Below are positions 9,016-17,279 of a DNA stretch of 64,000 bases, piece by piece. The stretch covers positions 124,001 to 188,000 of the forward strand of contig CAWAFI010000003.1 in the NCBI GenBank assembly GCA_963781285.1, read 5' to 3'. This stretch comes from CAIWHR01 sp963781285 (GTDB taxonomy: Bacteria > Pseudomonadota > Gammaproteobacteria > Burkholderiales > Casimicrobiaceae). Every line of letters starts with the position of its first letter. Within the stretch, counting starts at the first letter, position 1. The notes beneath the pieces are model-generated. The model searched no databases, was not told where the DNA came from, and saw only the letters and a list, made by a program, of their open reading frames with translations. The position numbers and the translations under genes are program-made.

Positions 9016-10191
9016 TCACCCGCTGACATCTGCTTCGCGGCGGTGCCGGCGCGGCGGCCGTCCCGCCACGATCTCGAAGCGGAACAGGCGGCATTCGACA
9101 TTGCCGTTGAAAAGCGGTGTCCGCTGTGAGGCCTTGAGCCCGATCAGCTTGGCGAGGCGCAAGTCTCCGGTCAGCAGGCATGCGGTCCACCCGGCGAAAT
9201 GCTGCTTCAGCGCATCGCCCAACTGCGGATAGAAGGCGGCGAGCGCTGCCACGTCGTCGAGCCGCAGGCCGTAGGGCGGGTTCGCGATCAGGACTCCGAA
9301 GGGAGCAGGCGCTGCGCGGGTGAGCGCGTCGGCCTGTGCGACGTCGATCCACCCGGTGACACCTGCGCTCGCCGCATTGCCGCGGCACTGCGAGAGCGCG
9401 CGCGCATCGCGGTCGCTGGCGAAGATCGCCGGCGTGAGGGGCGGCGGCCGGACGCGGTCGTGCGCGCGCTGCCGGATCCGCTGCCACGCGGGCCCGTCGT
9501 ACCACGCGAGCTTCTGGAAACCGAACGTGCGCGCAAGCCCCGGCGCGCGGTCCGCGGCGATGAGTGCCGCCTCGATGGCGATCGTGCCACTGCCGCACAT
9601 GGGATCGAGCAGCGGCGTCCCCGGTGTCCAGCCGGAGAGCGCGATCAGGCCGGCGGCCAGGTTTTCGCGCAATGGCGCGGTGTCGGTTTCGCGCCGCCAA
9701 CCGCGTTTGAACAGCGGCTCCCCCGTCGTATCGAGATAGACCGTCGCTTCGCGCTCGGTGAGATACGCGTGCACCCGAACGTCGGGGCGCTGCTTGTCCA
9801 CCGATGGCCGCTTGCCGACCGCCGCGCGGCACCGGTCGCAGACGGCGTCCTTGACCTTGAGGGTCGCGAACTCGAGGCTTGCGAGGGGCGAACGTGTCGC
9901 CGCCACGTCGACCCGCAAGGTGCGCTCGACTTTGAAGTGGCGCGTCCAGTCAACGCCGTGGGCGAGCCGGTAGAGGTCGTCCTCGTCCCGATAGCCCCCG
10001 TGCGCGACCTGCCACAGGACGCGGCTCGCGAGCCTCGATTCCAGGTTCGCGCGATACGCAAGCTCGTGGGGGCCGGAAAAGGCGACGCCCCCTTCCACCG
10101 GTGCGACGAACTGCGCCTCGAGCGCCGTGAGCTCCGCCGCGAGTGCCGCTTCCAGCCCGCGCGGGCACGGCGCGAAAAAGCGTTCGCTCAC
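9016..10191 (-). CDS. THUMP-domain class I SAM-dependent RNA methyltransferase (RlmL N-terminal-like)
   Basis: The 391-residue protein has an N-terminal ferredoxin-like/THUMP region (FFAPCPRGLEAALAAEL onward), then the methyltransferase motif LLDPMCGSGTIAIEAA (about residue 198) and the catalytic IANPPYG motif. This is the architecture of YcbY/RlmL N-terminal halves that form m2G in 23S rRNA. The RlmK half is absent, as in many betaproteobacteria. The start is a GTG at 10191 (VSERFFAPCP) whose GTGA overlaps the stop of the upstream ABC permease. The much longer frame running upstream to 11193 is an artefact of the permease and ATPase genes lying in another frame. Confidence 0.9.
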   Translation of the reverse strand: MSERFFAPCPRGLEAALAAELTALEAQFVAPVEGGVAFSGPHELAYRANLESRLASRVLWQVAHGGYRDEDDLYRLAHGVDWTRHFKVERTLRVDVAATRSPLASLEFATLKVKDAVCDRCRAAVGKRPSVDKQRPDVRVHAYLTEREATVYLDTTGEPLFKRGWRRETDTAPLRENLAAGLIALSGWTPGTPLLDPMCGSGTIAIEAALIAADRAPGLARTFGFQKLAWYDGPAWQRIRQRAHDRVRPPPLTPAIFASDRDARALSQCRGNAASAGVTGWIDVAQADALTRAAPAPFGVLIANPPYGLRLDDVAALAAFYPQLGDALKQHFAGWTACLLTGDLRLAKLIGLKASQRTPLFNGNVECRLFRFEIVAGRPPRRHRREADVSG

Positions 10192-10982
10192 CGCAGCAAT
10201 CGCCGCCGCGTGAGCACCAGCGCGACGAAATACGCCGCGACCGCATAGGCAAGCAGCACGGCAATGTGCAACGTGATGTTGCCCGGTACGCTGCCCATCA
10301 GCAGCGGCCGCGCGAGGTCGATCGCGTGCTTCAGCGGCAGGAATTCGGCGACCGCCTGCAGTGCCGGCGGCATCTGGTCGACGGGAAAGAACACACCCGA
10401 CAGCAGCAGCATCGGAGTCAGCACGAGCGTGAAGAAATAGGTAAAGAAATCGTAGCCCGGCGCGAGCGAGTTCATCACCAGGCCGAATGCGCCGAACGTC
10501 AGCCCGACGATAAAACCGAGTGGGATGATCCACAGCGCGAGCCAGGAGTGCCCGAAGCCCAGCGCCATGATGACGGCGAGGATGGCCGCGGTCGAGATCA
10601 CCGCCTTCGACGCCGCCCACACCCATTCGGCGAACACGACATCGTCGAGCGACAGCGGCGCGTTGATGATCGCGTCCCAGGTACGCTGTACGTGCATCCG
10701 CGAGAACGCCGAGTACATCGCTTCGAAGCTCGACGTGAACATCGCGCTCTGGCACACCATGCCGGTGCCGATGAACGCGATGTATTTCATCCCGCCCACC
10801 TCGGGCACGAATGCCCCGATGCCGTAGCCCAGCGCGAGCATGTAGAGGAGCGGGTCGGCGATGTTGCCGAGCACGCTCGCGAGCGCGAGCTTTTTCCAGA
10901 CGAGGAGATTGCGGCGCCACACCGAGGTCCAGCGCAGCGACAGCTCGGGGGGTTTGCGGATCCATGCGGCAGTCGTCGTCAT
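10188..10982 (-). CDS. ABC-2 type transporter permease (NodJ-like)
   Basis: A 264-residue inner-membrane protein of the ABC-2/NodJ family with about six hydrophobic segments (for example LALWIIPLGFIVGLTFGAFG and HIAVLLAYAVAAYFVALVL). It contains the family's conserved regions around TSSFEAMYSAFSRM and SGVFFPVDQMP. It pairs with the upstream NodI-like ATPase to form an exporter; substrates of this family range from Nod-factor lipo-oligosaccharides to polysaccharides and drugs, and none can be assigned here. ATG 10982 follows the ATPase stop by 5 bp, and the stop overlaps the methyltransferase GTG start. Confidence 0.9.
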   Translation of the reverse strand: MTTTAAWIRKPPELSLRWTSVWRRNLLVWKKLALASVLGNIADPLLYMLALGYGIGAFVPEVGGMKYIAFIGTGMVCQSAMFTSSFEAMYSAFSRMHVQRTWDAIINAPLSLDDVVFAEWVWAASKAVISTAAILAVIMALGFGHSWLALWIIPLGFIVGLTFGAFGLVMNSLAPGYDFFTYFFTLVLTPMLLLSGVFFPVDQMPPALQAVAEFLPLKHAIDLARPLLMGSVPGNITLHIAVLLAYAVAAYFVALVLTRRRLLR

Positions 10983-10987
10983 CGCGT

Positions 10988-11989
10988 TCAGTCCCGAAGT
11001 TCGCGGCCGGTGAGCTTGATGAAGAGGTCCTCGAGGTTCGCTGGCCGGTGCAGATAGCGCACGCCGTTTGCGTGCGCGAGCGCGGCCAGCAGCGGTTGCG
11101 GATCGGCCGCGTAACAAAAGGCAGTTTCGCCCGCGAGCTCGAGCCGCGATGCGAGTCCCGGGGCGTGGGCGCGCGCCCAGGCCCGCGCCTCATCGCCGAA
11201 CACCTCGACCACCTGCGGCTCGACGTGGGCGTTGATCAGGGCGCGCGGCGTGTCGCACGCGATCATCTTCCCGTGGTCGATGACAGCGAGCCGTGTGCAA
11301 AGCCGCTCTGCCTCGTCCATGAAGTGCGTGGTGAGCAGGATCGTCTTGCCCTGAGACAGCAGTTGCCGCAATCCGTCCCAGATCAGGTGCCTCGCCTGGG
11401 GGTCGAGGCCGGTCGTCGGCTCGTCGAGGATCAGGAGCTCGGGATCGTTGACGAGAGCGCGCGCGAGCGTGAGGCGCCGTTTCATCCCGCCCGAAAGGGT
11501 ACGGATGCCGGATTCGCCTTTGCTCGCGAGGCCCGCGAAGTCGAGCAGCCGCGGAATCCGCGCCGCCAGCGTCGCACGGTCGATGCCGAAATAGCGGCCG
11601 TAGATCTGCAGGTTCTCGGTCACGGTGAAATCGGGGTCGAGGTTGTCGACCTGCGGGACGACTCCGACGCGCAGGCGCGCCTCGCGCGCCGCCTGTGGCA
11701 CCGGACGACCCACCATTTCGATCGTCCCGCCATCGGGATCGATGAGGCCGAGGCAGCAGCGCAGTGTCGTGGTCTTGCCGGCACCATTGGGACCGAGCAG
11801 GCCGAAGCATTCGCCGCGTCGGATCTCGAAGGCGAGGCCGCGCACGACTTCATTTGCGCCGTAGGACTTGCGCAGGGCCGCCACGCGCAGCACGACGTCG
11901 TGCTGCGCACCCGCCGGCTGCGGCGGAGTCACCCGCTCTTCGGGCGGCATTGCTCGCCCCGACGGCAGACTCGTTGCGGCGTTGCGCAT
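10988..11989 (-). CDS. ABC transporter ATP-binding protein (NodI-like)
   Basis: This 333-residue ATPase has Walker A GPNGAGKTT, signature LSGGMKRRL, Walker B LLILDEPTTGLDP and the switch histidine in TTHFMDEAERL. It matches the NodI/CcmA-type exporters and works with the NodJ-like permease 5 bp downstream. ATG 11989 follows the hydrolase stop by 6 bp. An internal ATG (MPPEERVTP, about 11950) is an alternative; the first 30 or so residues are not part of the ABC domain. The gene is in a tight four-gene run with ferredoxin and hydrolase upstream. Confidence 0.9.
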   Translation of the reverse strand: MRNAATSLPSGRAMPPEERVTPPQPAGAQHDVVLRVAALRKSYGANEVVRGLAFEIRRGECFGLLGPNGAGKTTTLRCCLGLIDPDGGTIEMVGRPVPQAAREARLRVGVVPQVDNLDPDFTVTENLQIYGRYFGIDRATLAARIPRLLDFAGLASKGESGIRTLSGGMKRRLTLARALVNDPELLILDEPTTGLDPQARHLIWDGLRQLLSQGKTILLTTHFMDEAERLCTRLAVIDHGKMIACDTPRALINAHVEPQVVEVFGDEARAWARAHAPGLASRLELAGETAFCYAADPQPLLAALAHANGVRYLHRPANLEDLFIKLTGRELRD

Positions 11990-11995
11990 GTTGCG

Positions 11996-12640
11996 CTATG
12001 CGCCCGGGACGACCGGCGCGCGCCCGTGCCACATGCCGGCGATCACGCGTTGCAGCTGAGGCAGACGGCCGTGGAAAAAATGGCCGCAGCCCGGAAACAC
12101 CACGATCGGCAGCTCCTGCGGCCGTGCCCATGCGAGCACGTCGGCAAGCGGCACGACGTCGTCCTCCTCGCCGTGGATGACTATCGTGTCGGCTGCGACC
12201 GAATCGTCCGCGAAGCGGTCCACCGCGGGCCCCACCAAGATCAGCCGTTCGGCCGCGACCGACCTCGCGACGCGCGTCTGGACGAACGACCCGAACGAAA
12301 ACCCGGCGAGCACGACCGGCAGGTCGCCGAATTGCGCGAATCGCACGTTCGCGTGCGCGAGGGCGGCGAGCGCGTCGGCAGTCTCGCCGTTGCCGTCGTC
12401 GAACACGCCGGCCGAGCGTCCGACGCCGCGGAAGTTGAAGCGTACGCTCGCGTAGCCCAGCGCGAAGAACGTCTTGGCGAGCGTCTGCGCGACCTTGTTA
12501 TCCAGCGTGCCACCTTGCAGCGGGTGCGGATGGGCGACGAGCGCGATGCCGCGTGGCGCATGCGTGGGCACATTGAAGACGACCTCGAGCGCCCCGGCGG
12601 GCCCGTCGATGACGAGACGCTCGGCCGATTTCGGCGTCAA
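11996..12640 (-). CDS. alpha/beta hydrolase (dienelactone hydrolase/OsmC-associated type)
   Basis: A 214-residue alpha/beta hydrolase with the oxyanion region VAHPHPLQGGTLDNK, nucleophile elbow AGFSFGS, acid in IHGEEDDVVP and catalytic histidine in GCGHFFHG. This subgroup is common in Proteobacteria and of unknown substrate. The likely start is TTG at 12640 (LTPKSAERLVIDG): it overlaps the ferredoxin stop as TTGA, and no in-frame ATG exists before the conserved region. Its frame stays open upstream to 12886, but that part covers the ferredoxin gene in another frame. The enzyme is cytoplasmic, coupled to the ferredoxin gene upstream and the ABC genes downstream. Confidence 0.85.
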   Translation of the reverse strand: MTPKSAERLVIDGPAGALEVVFNVPTHAPRGIALVAHPHPLQGGTLDNKVAQTLAKTFFALGYASVRFNFRGVGRSAGVFDDGNGETADALAALAHANVRFAQFGDLPVVLAGFSFGSFVQTRVARSVAAERLILVGPAVDRFADDSVAADTIVIHGEEDDVVPLADVLAWARPQELPIVVFPGCGHFFHGRLPQLQRVIAGMWHGRAPVVPGA

Positions 12641-12942
12641 ATCACGAGCCTTTTGACGATCTCGCCGCCGACGATGTGGCGGTCGATGATCTCGTCGATG
12701 TCGGAGCGGTCGACGTAGGTGTACCAGACACCATCGGGATAGACGACAAGAATCGGGCCCTCGTCGCAGCGGTCGAGGCAGCCGGACTTGTTCATTCGAA
12801 CGTTGCCCTTGCCGGCAAGTCCGAGTGCCTTGATCCGCTCCTTGGCGTAAGCCTGCAGCTCCGCGGCACCGTGATTCGCGCAACACGCCTCCGGCGCCTC
12901 GCGCTGATTGCAGCAGAAGAAGACGTGGCGCCGGTAGTACAT
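12637..12942 (-). CDS. thioredoxin-like [2Fe-2S] ferredoxin
   Basis: The 101-residue protein has the shape of the small NuoE-like/Shethna ferredoxins: YRRHVFFCCNQ near the N-terminus, a second cysteine group (EACCANHG) and NKSGCLDRCDEGP carrying the C-x3-C pair. The C-terminal YVDRSDIDEIIDRHI block is typical of this family. Its partner and electron-transfer role are unknown. ATG 12942 (MYYRRHVFF) is chosen from the conserved N-terminus. A TATAAT lies upstream on the minus strand (13012-13017). It heads the ferredoxin-hydrolase-ABC-methyltransferase run. Confidence 0.88.
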   Translation of the reverse strand: MYYRRHVFFCCNQREAPEACCANHGAAELQAYAKERIKALGLAGKGNVRMNKSGCLDRCDEGPILVVYPDGVWYTYVDRSDIDEIIDRHIVGGEIVKRLVI

Positions 12943-13193
12943 TGTGTGGGTGCCGATGACGTCGCGGACCCGGCGCGCGGTGGGCGCGGCAGATGGGTGG
13001 CGAGCTCGACGATTATAGCGGACCGCCGATGCCACCTGCCCTTCGGTGCACGGCGCGGGCGCGCACCGTCTTCGCCCGTGTGACCATCGGACGGGGCCCG
13101 CGCTTCGCGGCGAGCAGTCGGTGCTCCGATATAATCGGCGACGACGGGCGGACGACAAGACCGCCCGTGTCCCCGCGCTCCCCCCGCTCTCAC
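12943..13193. promoter_or_regulatory. divergent intergenic region with -10 boxes on both strands
   Basis: This 251-bp gap separates the ferredoxin operon (minus) from the MsbA gene (plus). A perfect TATAAT on the minus strand lies at 13012-13017 and another on the plus strand at 13130-13135. Such hexamers are rare in this GC-rich sequence. Neither has a convincing -35 at 16-18 bp. I read them as two divergent promoters; no further element is visible. Confidence 0.4.
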
Positions 13194-14915
13194 GTGAAGC
13201 TCTATCGCCGGCTGCTCCGCTACGTGCGCCCATACCGGGCCGTGTTCGCGTTCGCCGTCGTCGGGATGCTGCTGGTCGCTTCGACTGACGTGATCATGCT
13301 GCGTATCATCCAGCCGCTGCTCAACGACATCGGCAGTGTCGACGCCGAGAACGGGAAGTGGCTGCCGTTGTTGATCGTCGGCGTGTTCATGCTGCGCGGG
13401 ATCGGCTCGTACATCAGCGAGTACGGGCTCGCATGGATCGGCACGCGCGTCGTGTTCGATCTGCGCTGCGAGGCATCCGACCATCTGCTGCGGCTGCCCA
13501 CGCCGTTCTACGACGCGTCGTCCGCGGGCTACCTGCTCTCGAAGGTCACGTACGACGCGCAGCAGATCGCGTCGACCGCATCCGAGGCGATCACGGTGGC
13601 CATTCGCAATACGCTGACCATCGCGTTCATGCTCGGCTACCTGCTCTACATCAACTGGCAGTTGACATTGGTCGCGTTCGCCGCGTTCCCGCTGGTCGGA
13701 TTCGCAATCCGCAAGATCAACCGGCGGCTGAAGCGCGTGAGCGTACTGGTGCAGGAGCGCACCGGCGCGCTGACGCACGCGCTGGAGGAGGCGATCGGCG
13801 CGCACCGTGTCGTCAAGGTATTCGGCGGCGAGAAATACGAAAGCGACCGCCTGCGCCACGCCTCCGACCGGCTGCGGCTGGCGATGGCCAAGCAATCGGC
13901 AGCCGCAGCGCTCGGTACGCCGATCAACCAGATCATCGTGTCGATCGCCGTTGGTGTGATCCTGTGGATGGCGATTCGTCAAAGCGCCGGGGGTAACTAC
14001 GGCGCCGGAGATTTCGTCGTTTACATCTTCGCGCTGCTGCACCTGCTCAACCAGCTGAAGACGCTGTCCAACGTCACCGGTACGATTCAGCGCGGTCTGA
14101 CTGCAGCCGAAAGCGTGTTCGCGCTGATCGACGAAACGTCCGAAATCGACACCGGCGACGTTACACTCGACCGTGCCCGCGGCGGAGTTCGACTCGAGGG
14201 CGTCACCAAGCGCTACGGCCCCGGCGCGCCGCCGGCGCTCGCCGGCGTCGACCTCACGATAGCTCCGGGCGAATCGGTGGCGCTGGTGGGTCCGTCGGGC
14301 GGCGGCAAGACGACCCTCGTCAACCTCATTCCGCGCTTCTATACACCCTCCGAGGGTCGGGTGCTGCTCGACAATCAGGACCTGACGGCGATCCGGTTGT
14401 CGGACCTGCGCCGCCAGATCGCGCTGGTGAGCCAAGAAATCGTGCTGTTCAACGATACGATCGCAGCCAACATCGCCTACGGTACGATGGCGGGCGCGTC
14501 GCGCGAGGAGGTCGAACGCGCGGCGGCGGCAGCGAACGCGCTCGAATTCATTCGCGCGCAGCCGAACGGTTTCGACACCGTCGTCGGCGAGCGCGGGATC
14601 CGGCTCTCCGGTGGCCAGCGCCAGCGCATCGCCATCGCCCGGGCGATCCTCAAGGACGCTCCGATCCTGATTCTCGACGAGGCGACCTCCGCCCTCGACA
14701 ACGAATCCGAACGGTTGATCCAGGCCGCCCTCAAGGTGCTGATGCGTGGGCGGACGACGATCGTGATCGCGCACAGGCTCTCGACGATCGAGCACTGCGA
14801 TCGTATCGTCGTACTCGATGGGGGGCGCATCGTCGAGCAGGGCACGCACGGCGAGCTGCTGGAACGCGCCGGCGTGTACGCGCGTCTGCATTCACGGCAG
14901 TTCCAGGAGGAGTAG
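13194..14915 (+). CDS. msbA: lipid A export ATP-binding/permease protein (MsbA-type)
   Basis: A 573-residue ABC half-transporter with an N-terminal six-helix membrane domain (about residues 15-320) and a C-terminal ATPase domain: Walker A GPSGGGKTT, signature LSGGQRQR, Walker B ILILDEATSALDNES, switch histidine in IAHRLSTIEHC. Proteins of this type flip core lipid A across the inner membrane. The start is taken as GTG 13194 (VKLYRRLLRYVRPYR), matching family N-termini; the frame stays open upstream without an ATG that fits. It is divergent from the ferredoxin gene and convergent with lpxO. The neighbouring lipid-modifying locus suits a role in moving lipid A or a related glycolipid. Confidence 0.9.
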   Translation: MKLYRRLLRYVRPYRAVFAFAVVGMLLVASTDVIMLRIIQPLLNDIGSVDAENGKWLPLLIVGVFMLRGIGSYISEYGLAWIGTRVVFDLRCEASDHLLRLPTPFYDASSAGYLLSKVTYDAQQIASTASEAITVAIRNTLTIAFMLGYLLYINWQLTLVAFAAFPLVGFAIRKINRRLKRVSVLVQERTGALTHALEEAIGAHRVVKVFGGEKYESDRLRHASDRLRLAMAKQSAAAALGTPINQIIVSIAVGVILWMAIRQSAGGNYGAGDFVVYIFALLHLLNQLKTLSNVTGTIQRGLTAAESVFALIDETSEIDTGDVTLDRARGGVRLEGVTKRYGPGAPPALAGVDLTIAPGESVALVGPSGGGKTTLVNLIPRFYTPSEGRVLLDNQDLTAIRLSDLRRQIALVSQEIVLFNDTIAANIAYGTMAGASREEVERAAAAANALEFIRAQPNGFDTVVGERGIRLSGGQRQRIAIARAILKDAPILILDEATSALDNESERLIQAALKVLMRGRTTIVIAHRLSTIEHCDRIVVLDGGRIVEQGTHGELLERAGVYARLHSRQFQEE

Positions 14916-14992
14916 TCAGCGCCAGCGGCCGACGCTTCGGCGTTGCGGTCTTTACGGGCGGATCGGAGGCCGCGGCGCGAGCCCTGGAGTGT

Positions 14993-15925
14993 TCAGAGCG
15001 CGACGAAGACCAGGTAAAAGAAGCCGCCGATCAGCAGCCACTTCAGCGTGTAGTACGCAAGCCGGTTGCGGACCTTGATCCGCTTGCCGACGAGCCGCGC
15101 CTCGTAGACGATCGTGAAGATACGGTTGACGAGCCCAACCTTCTCGCCTTCGACGTTCGCCGTCTGGCTCGCCCGGAGCACCGTATTGCGGAACCAGCGA
15201 TTGACGGCGGCGATGGTCCGGTTGGCGAGCGGCCGCTCGACGTCGCAAAACAGGATCACCCTTGGTGTGTCGGTCCGGTTCTCGGCCGTGTGGATGAATG
15301 TCTCGTCGAACATCACCGCCTCGCCGTCGCGCCAGGTGTAGGGCTCGCCATCGACGAAGATGCGGCACGCAGGCGAGTTCGGGGTGTCGAGCCCCAGATG
15401 ATAGCGCAGCGATCCGGCAAACGGGTCCCGGTGCGGGCCGAGGTTCGCGCCCGCCGGGAGAAGCGCGAACATCGCCGCATTGACCATGGGGATCGACTGT
15501 ACCAGCGCCACGGTTTTCGGGCATAGCGCGATCGCCGACGGCAGCGGTGCGTCGTACCATTTCACGTAGAAACGCTTCCAGCCCGATTGGAAGAACGAAT
15601 GGAATCCGATGTCGTTGTGCTTCGCCGCCGCGCGGATGTGGCCCTCGTCGAAGAGCGTGCGCGCCTCGTCGCGGATCGTCCGCCACTCTTGCGTCAATGG
15701 TGCCAGTTCGGGGAACCGCTTGAGATCCACGTACGGCCGGTTCGGGACGGCGGAGAACGCGTACATCAGCACGTTGTAGGGCGCCGTCAGCGTCGAGTGG
15801 TCGGTCAACTGGCGGAAGAACCCATGGCGGACGCGGCCGCGAAAATGCACGTACATCGCCGCTGCGGCATACGCGTACAGGAACAGGAATTTGGGAGCGA
15901 GCGCGCTCGCTAGGATTTCGGGCAT
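14993..15925 (-). CDS. lpxO: LpxO-like aspartyl/asparaginyl beta-hydroxylase (lipid A hydroxylase)
   Basis: The 310-residue Fe(II)/2-oxoglutarate dioxygenase is of the LpxO type, which 2-hydroxylates a secondary acyl chain of lipid A. It has an N-terminal membrane helix (LFLYAYAAAAMYV), the motif region LGPHRDPFAGSLRYHLGL, MFDETFIHTAENR with the second histidine, a binding arginine (TPRVILF), and a C-terminal hydrophobic segment (WLLIGGFFYLVF). ATG 15925 is chosen; a 26-bp tandem duplication just upstream repeats this start codon out of frame. It is the last gene of the acyl-chain locus, 75 bp downstream of the AcpS-acyltransferase fusion. The hydroxylase family is clear, lipid A as substrate is inferred. 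Confidence 0.88.
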   Translation of the reverse strand: MPEILASALAPKFLFLYAYAAAAMYVHFRGRVRHGFFRQLTDHSTLTAPYNVLMYAFSAVPNRPYVDLKRFPELAPLTQEWRTIRDEARTLFDEGHIRAAAKHNDIGFHSFFQSGWKRFYVKWYDAPLPSAIALCPKTVALVQSIPMVNAAMFALLPAGANLGPHRDPFAGSLRYHLGLDTPNSPACRIFVDGEPYTWRDGEAVMFDETFIHTAENRTDTPRVILFCDVERPLANRTIAAVNRWFRNTVLRASQTANVEGEKVGLVNRIFTIVYEARLVGKRIKVRNRLAYYTLKWLLIGGFFYLVFVAL

Positions 15926-15967
15926 TCGGCGAGAGAGTTACTTTCGGGCATTCGGCAAGAGAGTTAC
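15916..15967. repeat. 26-bp tandem duplication spanning the lpxO start
   Basis: Units 15916-15941 and 15942-15967 are identical except for one base. Each contains CAT, so a second minus-strand ATG lies at 15951, in a different frame from lpxO. It opens a 13-codon frame (MPESNSLAECPKS) that ends at 15910, just inside lpxO. This could act as a coupled leader or be a chance effect of the duplication. Confidence 0.75.
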
Positions 15968-16000
15968 GCGTGGCGCGCCCGGTTCGGCGGGCCCGCCGCG

Positions 16001-17266
16001 TTACGGCTGTATCCGATCGTCATCGTCGCGCGATGCGGCGTTGCCCGGCTTCCGCGGCGCGACTATTTTCCAGCGGCGATGTACCCAGTACCACTGTTCC
16101 GGCCGCCGCAGGATCAACCGCTCCAGGGCTTCATTATAGGCGCGGGTGTTACGGCGGATCGCCTCGCCTGTGTCGGCGCACTCGATCGGCGGGAGCGGCG
16201 CCTCGAAGCGCAGCACATGCCGCCCGCCGTCTTCACGCCAGCTCGCGGCCGGGACGACCGGCGCGCCGGTGGCGAGCGCGATGATCGCGAGGCTCTTGAA
16301 CGTCCACGCCGGGTGGCCGAAGAACTCGACCTCGATGCCATCGGGCGGTCGCGCGTGCTGGTCGAACGGGAAGACGATCATGTCGCCGGCCGCGAGCCGC
16401 TCGAGGATCGCATCGAGCGATCCGCGTTTCGGCAGCACGCCGAACCCGGCACGATTAAAGCGCCGCGTAACGAGCGTGTCGAGCCAGCGCGGTTTGATCG
16501 CGCGGCGCACGAAATGGAATCGTCCGCGCAACCCCGGGTAGTTGCCGATCCCGGCGATTGTCGCGACCTCCCAGTTGCCGAAGTGCCCGGTCAGCACGAG
16601 GACGCCCTTGCCCTGCGCGTGCACGGCGACCAGGGCGTCGACATTTTCGACGCGTACCAGCGCCGCCTTGCGTGACGTGCTCATCCACCGGAAGCGAATG
16701 AACTCGAGAGCGAGGCGCCACAGATGCCCGTAATGCGCCTGGGCCAGGCGCACGATCTCGGCTTCCGAGGTCGTGGCACCGAAAACACGGCGCAGGTTCG
16801 CCAGGATCACATCGCGGCGCAGCGGCAATACGTGGTATAGCAACCAGCCTGCCAGTGGGATGACGCTCACCATCGGCTGGGCCAGCGCGATTGCGGACGC
16901 GTTGCTGCCTTCGTGCGTCAACGACAGCGCGATGCGGTCGATGCGGTGGCGGCCGAGCAATGCCGCCGCCTTCGGCGTGCACACGATCTGCGGCGCGCCG
17001 TAGTCGTCGCGCGCAACGGAGAAATCCGGAGGTTCGATCTGGCCCAATGCGACTTCGCGCGGAAACAGCTTGACGCAGGCCTCCTTCGCCGCAAACCGCG
17101 CCGCGAGGCTCGCCGCGCGGCCGCGCCCCTCACCGGCGTCGGCGAGTTCCTGCGGCGAGAAGATCTGCAGCAGGCCGTCCGCCGGTGTTTCGGCGAGCAA
17201 GCGCTCGATCCGCGCTATGTCGACGGTGTCGATGCCGCAGCGATCGGACAAAACGGCGTCCGCCAT
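16001..17266 (-). CDS. fusion: AcpS-type phosphopantetheinyl transferase + LpxL/HtrB-type acyltransferase
   Basis: One continuous 421-residue frame joins two enzymes. Residues 1-130 are a holo-ACP synthase: GIDTVDIARIE (metal ligand Asp13), RFAAKEA (Glu62) and the late SLTHEGSNA block. Residues 132-421 are a lysophospholipid/lipid A acyltransferase with DVILANLRRVFG, the HX4E catalytic motif HFGNWE (His228, Glu233) and downstream FPFDQHARPPDGIEVEFFG. Known AcpS activates ACP by adding phosphopantetheine; LpxL-type enzymes move acyl chains from ACP to a lipid. The gene follows the KS partner by 13 bp and ends the fatty-acid synthase set, so I infer it activates the ACP at 20745-21173 and unloads its product. 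No stop or shift separates the halves; an internal Met132 could allow separate expression. Confidence 0.88.
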   Translation of the reverse strand: MADAVLSDRCGIDTVDIARIERLLAETPADGLLQIFSPQELADAGEGRGRAASLAARFAAKEACVKLFPREVALGQIEPPDFSVARDDYGAPQIVCTPKAAALLGRHRIDRIALSLTHEGSNASAIALAQPMVSVIPLAGWLLYHVLPLRRDVILANLRRVFGATTSEAEIVRLAQAHYGHLWRLALEFIRFRWMSTSRKAALVRVENVDALVAVHAQGKGVLVLTGHFGNWEVATIAGIGNYPGLRGRFHFVRRAIKPRWLDTLVTRRFNRAGFGVLPKRGSLDAILERLAAGDMIVFPFDQHARPPDGIEVEFFGHPAWTFKSLAIIALATGAPVVPAASWREDGGRHVLRFEAPLPPIECADTGEAIRRNTRAYNEALERLILRRPEQWYWVHRRWKIVAPRKPGNAASRDDDDRIQP

Positions 17267-17279
17267 GTGCGGGGGCGTT

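Noticed and set aside
10811..12718. 635-residue plus-strand frame
   Set aside because: Opposite the NodI-like ATPase and hydrolase genes, which have clear motifs.
12792..14891. 699-residue minus-strand frame
   Set aside because: Antisense to msbA and the ferredoxin region, with no domain signature.
16001..17266. The AcpS-acyltransferase fusion as a frameshift artefact
   Set aside because: Both halves are conserved in the same frame with no stop between them and the length is a normal sum of the two families.
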